A stretch of DNA of 8,223 bases from positions 1 through 8,223 of the forward strand of contig JALTMC010000056.1 in the NCBI GenBank assembly GCA_027005175.1. The letters run 5' to 3'. Of the stretch, positions 1 through 4,688 are shown piece by piece; positions within the stretch are counted from its first letter, which is position 1; every line of letters begins with the position of its first letter. The notes beneath the pieces are model-generated. The model was not told the DNA's origin. It did not search any database and saw only the letters and a program-made list of their open reading frames with translations. Source of the stretch: Myxococcales bacterium. Lineage in GTDB: Bacteria > Myxococcota_C > UBA6777. Made by a program: the position numbers and the translations under genes.

Positions 1-67
1 GTGTAAAGGAGTTCAAGCAAAGCCCTCCCAGCACCAAGAGAAGGATACACATTCGGAGCCTCTTCAT
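1..67 (-). CDS. Start of an exported protein (partial, runs off the left edge)
   Basis: Only the first 22 codons are inside the window. They read MKRLRMCILLLVLGG and continue with a Cys and LNSFT: a basic n-region followed by a Leu-rich hydrophobic core, which is a typical Sec signal peptide. The ATG is at 67-65, with a GGAGG ribosome binding site at 78-74 and a 6-base gap, a strong initiation site. The ribosome binding site and first nine codons lie inside the leftmost of five tandem 40-bp units; the reading frame leaves the repeat after codon 9. The Cys in the hydrophobic core is not in a good lipobox, so a lipoprotein is possible but not supported. It follows the PTPS-like gene on the same strand and may be co-transcribed with it. 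The mature protein cannot be identified from what is visible. Confidence 0.6.
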   Translation of the reverse strand, partial: MKRLRMCILLLVLGGLCLNSFT

Positions 68-240
68 AACATACCTCCAGAAGGATACACATTCGGAGCC
101 TCTTCATAACATACCTCCAGAAGGATACACATTCGGAGCCTCTTCATAACATGCCTCCAGAAGGATACACATTCGGAGCCTCTTCATAACATGCCTCCAG
201 AAGGATACACATTCGGAGCCACCTCATAACATACCTCCAG
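41..240 (-). repeat. Five tandem 40-bp units carrying a ribosome binding site and start codon
   Basis: Units occupy 41-80, 81-120, 121-160, 161-200 and 201-240, head to tail with no spacers. They are almost identical: units 3 and 4 share one A-to-G change near the end, and unit 5 (201-240) differs at two bases (acctcataac for tcttcataac). Read on the minus strand, each unit holds GGAGG, a 6-base gap, ATG and codons for MKRLRMCIL (MRWLRMCIL in unit 5). Only the unit nearest the left edge leads into a signal-peptide frame. Because 40 is not a multiple of 3, starts at 227, 187 and 147 each give a 27-residue peptide whose TGA overlaps, as ATGA, the ATG two units downstream. The near-identity indicates recent expansion. 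It is not CRISPR, as there are no spacers. Confidence 0.9.
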
Positions 241-279
241 AAGAGTCGCGACTTATGACCAGCAGTTCCTATCTCGAAA

Positions 280-660
280 CTATTCAATGCTGTAGATACC
301 CCAAGAAGAAGGAGCCTCGCGGAGTTCCACTCGAAACAGAGTGACACGAGTGTCGTCGATGAGGGGTGCTAACTCATTGTAAAAGCACCATGCGATATAT
401 TCTGCGGAAGGATTAACTCCGTCACAGAACGGTGGAAGCTCATTAATATTTTTGTTGTGATACGAGGCGAGAATTTCTTTGAAGTACGCTTGTAGATCGA
501 GAAAGTCGACCACAAGCTGTTGGTCATCAAGGGTTTCAGTACGAACAAAGACGCGCAACAGCCACTCATGTTCGTGGAGAGGCTCCCAAGAGCCATCAGG
601 CAACTGCAGTTGATGTGATGCTCGAAAAGTGTGCTCTTCCATCACTTGAAAAACGCCCAT
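280..660 (-). CDS. 6-pyruvoyl-tetrahydropterin synthase / QueD-family protein
   Basis: A 126-residue protein of normal length for this family, which acts on dihydroneopterin triphosphate in pterin, folate or queuosine synthesis. The three zinc-binding histidines are visible as FRASH (H16) and LHEHEW (H29, H31). The pattern then follows the family: VVDFLDL near 50-56, HNKNINELPPF near 68-78, NPSAEYIA near 83-90 and a late Glu in LREAP (E115). The catalytic Cys expected before the HGH motif is absent. The stretch reads GSWEPLHEH, with Glu26 three residues before H29, like the ExxHGH signature of PTPS-III enzymes, which form 6-hydroxymethyl-dihydropterin from dihydroneopterin. The middle Gly of HGH is Glu here. 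The ATG at 660 is preceded by GGAAAGGAA (669-676) with an 8-base gap, so the in-frame upstream start at 702 is not needed. Family call firm; substrate inferred. Confidence 0.88.
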   Translation of the reverse strand: MGVFQVMEEHTFRASHQLQLPDGSWEPLHEHEWLLRVFVRTETLDDQQLVVDFLDLQAYFKEILASYHNKNINELPPFCDGVNPSAEYIAWCFYNELAPLIDDTRVTLFRVELREAPSSWGIYSIE

Positions 661-717
661 GAGAAAATTCCTTTCCCTGAAGAGGGACCAAAAGATTGGC
701 ACAAATGTGAGGAATCA

Positions 718-747
718 AGTATGGTGTTTTGAGTAAAAGACAGTCAA
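718..747 (-). promoter_or_regulatory. Candidate sigma70-type promoter for the PTPS-like gene
   Basis: On the minus strand TTGACT (747-742) is followed after 18 bases by CATACT (723-718). That matches 5 of 6 bases of the -35 consensus and 4 of 6 of the -10. The predicted transcript would start about 50 bases before the ATG at 660, a reasonable leader. It lies in the divergent space between the PTPS-like gene and the folE operon. No operator or terminator-like structure is obvious around it. Confidence 0.45.
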
Positions 748-814
748 GGAAAACGTTCAGCGTGGGTGCTCGGACTTGACAAGTGAAAGTGATGTTCTCG
801 GCTCGGAGTATACA

Positions 815-1237
815 GTGCAAGGCCCGCTATCCCTAACACGATTATTTTACAGTGTTGCAATATTCTGGATCACAGTGCAGTTCACAGCATGTCCAGGTTC
901 CTCCTCCGACAATTTACGTTTGGCGACCATGCAGCCTCCCCCGACCTCTTCAGAGCGCAAGAAAGTTCGATGGCTACGCATCCAATTTTACGATCTATAC
1001 CAGAGAGAAAAAAGCCAACAACGCGGACAAGACGGGCGAGATCGACTGCGCCGCTTGTTTCGCAAGTTCCCTGTACTAGCGAGACTGACATACAAGTACA
1101 ACCGAAAGGCGATTAAGACACGACGCCAGGAAGGTTTAAAGCTTCGAAATCTGGAAAAGTATTATTTACTTATGAACTGGGTCATCCGCAAAAGTGTCTC
1201 AGTGCCACCACCTCCACGAACTTCAAGGAACAAGTAG
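815..1237 (+). CDS. Small basic hypothetical protein directly upstream of folE
   Basis: I do not recognise a family. From codon 929 the frame encodes about 102 residues rich in Arg, Lys, Tyr and Gln (for example WLRIQFYDLYQREK, RLRRLFRKF, LEKYYLLMNWVIRK), ending in a short Pro run. The stop TAG at 1235-1237 touches the folE ATG at 1238, which suggests an operon with coupled translation. The start is uncertain. GTG at 815 has GGAG at 805-808 with a 6-base gap and adds a hydrophobic N-terminus (FYSVAIFWITVQFTAC) that could be a signal or anchor sequence. ATG at 929 has no visible ribosome binding site. A TTG at 776 is also in frame. I chose 815 for its ribosome binding site. It could still be a chance open frame, but the tight junction with folE argues for a gene. 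Confidence 0.45.
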   Translation: MQGPLSLTRLFYSVAIFWITVQFTACPGSSSDNLRLATMQPPPTSSERKKVRWLRIQFYDLYQREKSQQRGQDGRDRLRRLFRKFPVLARLTYKYNRKAIKTRRQEGLKLRNLEKYYLLMNWVIRKSVSVPPPPRTSRNK

Positions 1238-1840
1238 ATGACCCATCCAACCAAAGATCGGGACGATATGCCTCAAGTCGTCCGTCCACCGGATCAAAAA
1301 AAGATGGAGGAGAGCATCGCCGCTCTCCTGACTGCCGCAGGTCTTTCCATGGAGCATGAACAACTTCGAGAGACACCACAGCGTGTGGCGGAGTGCTGGC
1401 TCAGCGATCTACTTGATGGATACCAACTCTCCCCCAAGACCATCTTGTCTGACCGCTACCCAACCAAAGACGATGGATTAGTCGTTGTACACAATATCGA
1501 TTGTCATGGTATCTGCCCACATCATTTGTTGCCATTCTTTGGCAAGGTACACCTCGCTTATATCCCAAGCCAAGAGATAGTAGGGTTCTCTCGACTGGGT
1601 GAATTGGTACGATGTCTAACCCATCGACTCACCTTACAAGAAACAGCCACCCATCAAATCGCTGAAGCCTTAATGGAGCACCTCAACGCCAAAGGCGCAG
1701 GCTGTGTGATGCAGGCCCGGCAAATGTGTATGTCGCTGCGACACGCAGAGCAACGTGAGAGCGGTGTGTTGACCAGTAGTTTTCTTGGAACCTTACGCGA
1801 CCGTACAGAAGTGCACCAGCTCCTACGAAGAGTAAGTTGA
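1238..1840 (+). CDS. folE: GTP cyclohydrolase I (FolE)
   Basis: A 200-residue protein, the usual length, that converts GTP to 7,8-dihydroneopterin triphosphate plus formate in the cytosol, the entry step to folates, other pterins and 7-deazaguanines. Family landmarks appear in order: ETPQRVAECW near 45-54; the zinc and catalytic motif ICPHHLLPFFGKVHLAYIP with Cys93, His95 and His96; IVGFSRLGELV near 114-124; the LTLQETATHQIAEAL helix with Gln134 and Glu135; and CMSLR holding the last zinc Cys (C164). Two positions depart from the common pattern: the His two residues before that Cys is Gln162, and the usual Arg-Gly after it is Arg167-His168. The ATG follows AAGGA (1225-1229) with an 8-base gap and abuts the stop of the upstream small gene. 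The 3' end overlaps the convergent matrixin-like gene by 18 bases. The PTPS-like neighbour suggests a folate/pterin role. Confidence 0.95.
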   Translation: MTHPTKDRDDMPQVVRPPDQKKMEESIAALLTAAGLSMEHEQLRETPQRVAECWLSDLLDGYQLSPKTILSDRYPTKDDGLVVVHNIDCHGICPHHLLPFFGKVHLAYIPSQEIVGFSRLGELVRCLTHRLTLQETATHQIAEALMEHLNAKGAGCVMQARQMCMSLRHAEQRESGVLTSSFLGTLRDRTEVHQLLRRVS

Positions 1841-2710
1841 CCGGAAGCGCAGAGAATACCCCCAGAAGAGCAACAAAAGAAAGAAGCCCAAGCTCAGAGA
1901 AGGAATGGCCTCAGTGACAGAAGAGCAACCCAAGTCGCGAGTGGCTTTGGTCTGTTGATAGGTTGGGATTTTGGCAGCATTGGGATCGGGAGGATAGATC
2001 GTACAGATCCCGTTGATGTCGTCCGTTTCAAGCGAGCGTAACGAGAGATCGCCACTGCTGGTTTTGGCGGCCATGGTAGACTTGGGGTCAGAAGACTCTG
2101 CAAGCCCCAAGAACTTCCCGGCCTCGTGCGTCATGATATTTTGCAGATCCCATCGAATATTCTCCTGGACTCGAACCTGTGTTGAGAAAGCAAACTTGCC
2201 AGTCGCATTGATCTCGATATCCGCATCAAGGATCGCTCCAGTGGTAGGATTGGAGGTCACCGTTGTTTTGGACAACACCTGCTCGTTATGACGCCAAGCC
2301 CCTCGACCTCGAACAAAAACAACCACACTTTGATTACAGCCCGTACAGGTAGAGTCATATCCAACCTTGGCATTGGCTAGACGCCCTTGAAACACAACAC
2401 TCAAGCCTACAGGCCGAGCGTCTGAGCAGGTCACCGCAGTCCAAGCAAAGAAGGCCGCCTGGATCGCAGCCACCTCAGACTCAGGGGAGCCAAGCTTTGG
2501 ATTGGCCGCAAAGTAATCCCCAAGACCTGGTTGCTGTATGTGCAACTTGACCACTGCAACAGTAGAGGTTCGCGGCCAAAACAACTCCTTACCCGCCGAA
2601 TTCTTTGCCCGATTAAAGGCATGACCTGGTGTAGACACCAAACAAAAACCAATTCCGATCCACACAGGAACGACAAAGCGAAGCAAAGACCGAATCCAAA
2701 TTTGAAACAT
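1823..2710 (-). CDS. Secreted matrixin-like protein with a degenerate zinc site
   Basis: A 295-residue exported protein. The N-terminus has a clear Sec signal peptide (MFQIWIRSLLR, then a hydrophobic core to about residue 26, with TPGHA before the likely cleavage). The mature part matches myxobacterial M10/M12-type matrixins: ELFWPRTSTVAVV, AIQAAFFAWTAVTCSD, VGYDSTCTGCNQSVVVFV, TTGAILDADIEIN and the late DINGICTIYPPDP. In the zinc motif, normally HEAGHxxGLxHSSD, the sequence is HEAGKFLGLAESSD: His195 and Glu196 remain, but the second and third zinc ligands are Lys199 and Glu205. The following STM (Met213) fits the Met-turn. The C-terminus (GCSS, a Leu/Phe-rich segment, then RFR) resembles a MYXO-CTERM tail. 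The start is weak: ATG 2710 has only GGTGG 8 bases upstream, and GTG 2722 is also possible. The fold is probably retained, but zinc proteolysis is doubtful. Confidence 0.88.
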   Translation of the reverse strand: MFQIWIRSLLRFVVPVWIGIGFCLVSTPGHAFNRAKNSAGKELFWPRTSTVAVVKLHIQQPGLGDYFAANPKLGSPESEVAAIQAAFFAWTAVTCSDARPVGLSVVFQGRLANAKVGYDSTCTGCNQSVVVFVRGRGAWRHNEQVLSKTTVTSNPTTGAILDADIEINATGKFAFSTQVRVQENIRWDLQNIMTHEAGKFLGLAESSDPKSTMAAKTSSGDLSLRSLETDDINGICTIYPPDPNAAKIPTYQQTKATRDLGCSSVTEAIPSLSLGFFLLLLFWGYSLRFRSTYSS

Positions 2711-2735
2711 CGTAACAACCACCCAGTTTTACCCG

Positions 2736-2755
2736 AGATCCATACAGATCCATAC
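2736..2755. repeat. Two tandem copies of AGATCCATAC
   Basis: AGATCCATAC occurs twice head to tail at 2736-2745 and 2746-2755, just upstream (minus strand) of the matrixin-like gene. Its position between that gene's start and any promoter would allow an operator role, but two 10-bp copies could also be simple slippage. I found no convincing -35/-10 pair in the surrounding stretch. Confidence 0.6.
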
Positions 2756-2824
2756 AAACCCAAAGCCCATAGAGCCACGAAGCAACAACACCATACCGCA
2801 AAAGCGTTCGAGAGCACACCCAAC

Positions 2825-2920
2825 GCCCAACACTATGTCGGAAGATACGGCAACATGCCCAACACCACGTCGGAAGATATGCCTACATGCCCAACACGAC
2901 ATTGGAAGATGTGCCCATAC
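2825..2920. repeat. Three tandem imperfect 32-bp repeats
   Basis: Units at 2825-2856, 2857-2888 and 2889-2920 each begin GCCCAACAC, have GGAAGAT in the middle, and end in CAACAT, CTACAT or CCATAC. They diverge at scattered positions, so they are older than the 40-bp array. They fill most of the non-coding gap between the matrixin-like gene (start 2710) and the end of the unrecognised gene (2992). Open frames across them on either strand look accidental. They could be protein-binding sites upstream of the matrixin-like gene or inert repeats. Confidence 0.75.
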
Positions 2921-2991
2921 GTGCAAGGAGAAGGAAGGGACCTTGTTTTTGGATCTTGCCACACAGCCTTGGGTGAGTTTAACATACAAGT

Positions 2992-3498
2992 TTATAGGAC
3001 AGCAAGTTCCTCTTGACCGTTTTGTGCGGGGTAGAGTTCTACGAGATTTCCGAGCAGGTATCGATGTTGTGTGCTCCATCTTCGCCAATCGTCGTCGGGT
3101 TCGAAGTGAAACAGAATAGGACATGGGAAGCGACGGGCAACGACATTGCGTTGTGCTCCATCAGGCAGACAGATCGTTGAAGATGAGACACGCAACATGA
3201 GGGAGATTCGGGCGATATCAGCCATGGGGCCCCACACGGTGGGGAGTAACTGTGTAAGCCATCCTGTCAGATCGATAGCATCTTCGGATTGCAAGTGACG
3301 GTAGACAAAGTAACTTCCATCAAGTTCGATTCGCCGAGTGAGAGCAGTTTCAATCTCTTGTGACATCGCAGGGTTCACACAAACTGCTGTGGTGAAAGAG
3401 CCCCAATATTCGGTGAAGAAATACGGGATTTCGGTCCAGGGTTCTTCAATCATTTTGTCTGCTTGTTGGCTGCGATGAGCCTCTGACCTCCTTGACAT
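2992..3498 (-). CDS. Hypothetical protein, no recognised family
   Basis: A 168-residue protein, probably soluble, with no signal peptide or membrane segment. The ATG at 3498 has AAGGAG at 3512-3507 with an 8-base gap, better supported than the in-frame start at 3531. The first 20 residues are charged and polar (MSRRSEAHRSQQADK). The rest looks like one globular domain with many aromatics: PWTEIPYFFTEYWGSF near 20-35, GSYFVYRHLQ near 61-70, LTGWLTQLLPTVWG near 78-90, FPCPILFHFEPDDDWRRW near 124-141, and an acidic tail. I see no catalytic motif I can name. It is divergent from the solute-binding protein gene, so the 137 bp between them should hold both promoters. The good ribosome binding site and protein-like composition make a real gene likely; function unknown. 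Confidence 0.72.
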   Translation of the reverse strand: MSRRSEAHRSQQADKMIEEPWTEIPYFFTEYWGSFTTAVCVNPAMSQEIETALTRRIELDGSYFVYRHLQSEDAIDLTGWLTQLLPTVWGPMADIARISLMLRVSSSTICLPDGAQRNVVARRFPCPILFHFEPDDDWRRWSTQHRYLLGNLVELYPAQNGQEELAVL

Positions 3499-3635
3499 GC
3501 GCGTAGCTCCTTGTATATCAATACCCACCAATACAATCTCTGTCCTACAACAAAATGGTGGGAATGCAAACTCTTTCTATCTTGTGTTGTGACAGTCGGC
3601 AAGAATGTTCTCCTTCCTTTCGAAAAGGAGCTAGA

Positions 3636-4574
3636 ATGACTCGAATCGTGCTACTTGTGAGTCTGTGTGTAGCTTTGACATATCCTGTATTCGCCCAAAG
3701 CAAAGGCTCGACTCACAAAACAGGAGAGAAGCCCCCCCCCAGAGCTGCACAAGCCCCCTCTCCTGTGCGACGTCCATCACAGCAAAGACGTTCTCCTGTG
3801 CGACAGGCTACTCCGACCTCCCGGCCGCTAGTGGGCTCTACAGGTTCCATTCTGCCACCTCCCTTGTATACCATTGATTCCCCGTCATCTCCCACTCCAG
3901 CCAAAGGAAGCACGTTGAGTCATATATTAAAGAACCAGCTCTTACGAGTATGTGTTCGCGCTGACATCCCGCCGTTTGGGCACTTTGGCAATCGTGTATT
4001 AACTGGATTTGATATCCAGCTCGCTCGTGAGATCAGGGTACAACTCAGTGTTTTCTACAAAAAGAACCTGCGTATATCCTGGACAGTGATCAATGCAAGC
4101 TCTCGACTCTCCAGTTTGAAACAGAACAACTGTGATATGGTGGTTGCAGCTTTCTCAATTACAGCAAAGCGGGCTCGACTCATCTCTTTCTCTCGGGCCT
4201 ATCTGCAAACGCATAAAGTGATCTTGAAAAAGGTCACAATCACTCGAAAGCTCCCCGTCATTGCTTTGGTCCGAGGCACAACCAACGGGCAAAAGTTGAA
4301 TGGCTCTGTGCGTTTTTTCCGAAATTATTCAGAGATCATCAACGCCATGGAGCGAGGAGAAGTTGATTATGCAGTCACAGATCAACCGATCGCAGTTCAT
4401 ATGTTGCGAAGCGTGCCACAGCCTTATACGATACAGCGAGTACTCAACCACAAAGAGCGGTATGGTGTTGGCGTGAACAAGAACAGTAAGATTTTGCTCC
4501 AAGCGATCAACAAAGCTTTGCTCGCTCTTGCACAAACAGGTCGGCTGGCATATTTACAGCGTCAGTGGCTATAG
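3636..4574 (+). CDS. Secreted family-3 solute-binding protein with a Pro-rich linker
   Basis: A 312-residue exported protein. Residues 1-20 form a Sec signal peptide (MTRIVLLVSLCVALTYPVFA, cleavage likely before QSKG). Residues about 25-90 are a Pro/Ser/Arg/Gln-rich linker. Residues about 98-312 are a periplasmic binding fold of the SBP_bac_3 type, seen in LLRVCVRADIPPFGHFG (102-118), LTGFDIQLAREI (122-133), SSLKQNNCDMVVAAFSIT (159-176), ISFSRAYL (183-190) and the C-terminal ALAQTGRLAYLQRQWL. Such domains bind amino acids or similar small molecules for ABC uptake or signalling. No permease or ATPase gene is adjacent, so the partner is unknown. ATG 3636 has AAGGAG 5 bases upstream; an in-frame ATG at 3555 would mask the signal peptide. 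A run of nine C bases encodes Pro33-35. The next gene lies 114 bp downstream on the same strand. Confidence 0.9.
   Translation: MTRIVLLVSLCVALTYPVFAQSKGSTHKTGEKPPPRAAQAPSPVRRPSQQRRSPVRQATPTSRPLVGSTGSILPPPLYTIDSPSSPTPAKGSTLSHILKNQLLRVCVRADIPPFGHFGNRVLTGFDIQLAREIRVQLSVFYKKNLRISWTVINASSRLSSLKQNNCDMVVAAFSITAKRARLISFSRAYLQTHKVILKKVTITRKLPVIALVRGTTNGQKLNGSVRFFRNYSEIINAMERGEVDYAVTDQPIAVHMLRSVPQPYTIQRVLNHKERYGVGVNKNSKILLQAINKALLALAQTGRLAYLQRQWL
3732..3740 (+). repeat. Homopolymer tract of nine C
   Basis: Nine consecutive C bases encode Pro33-Pro35 of the solute-binding protein, just after the signal peptide. Loss or gain of one base would shift the frame before the binding domain, so the tract could act as an on/off switch if it slips. 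It may equally be ordinary proline codons in a Pro-rich linker. Confidence 0.85.
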
Positions 4575-4688
4575 GTCAGGGAGCATGATGTATTCTGTGT
4601 TTCATCGTACAATTTTTTCACACCTCACCTCTTCTCTCGACGGCAGGCAGAAGACATTGTTTTTTGTTCCGGGAGGCAAAGAAACAGC

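Noticed and set aside
41-240. CRISPR array
   Set aside because: The 40-bp units are directly adjacent with no variable spacers, and no cas gene is present.
776-781. TTGACA as the -35 of a promoter for the folE operon
   Set aside because: The only -10-like sequence downstream (GTATAC, 809-814) is 27 bases away, far outside the usual 16-18 spacing.
1823-2710. Active secreted zinc metalloprotease
   Set aside because: Two of the three zinc-binding histidines are Lys and Glu, so activity cannot be assumed from family membership.
2531-3119. Plus-strand open frames across the intergenic repeats
   Set aside because: They run antisense to the matrixin-like and hypothetical genes, have no good ribosome binding site, and their composition follows the repeats.
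2729-3124. Minus-strand frame spanning the 32-bp repeats
   Set aside because: It overlaps the better-supported gene at 2992-3498 in another frame and looks like translated repeat DNA.
4600-4620. Terminator between the solute-binding protein and the large membrane protein
   Set aside because: There is a short T-run, but the only possible stem before it is about four base pairs.
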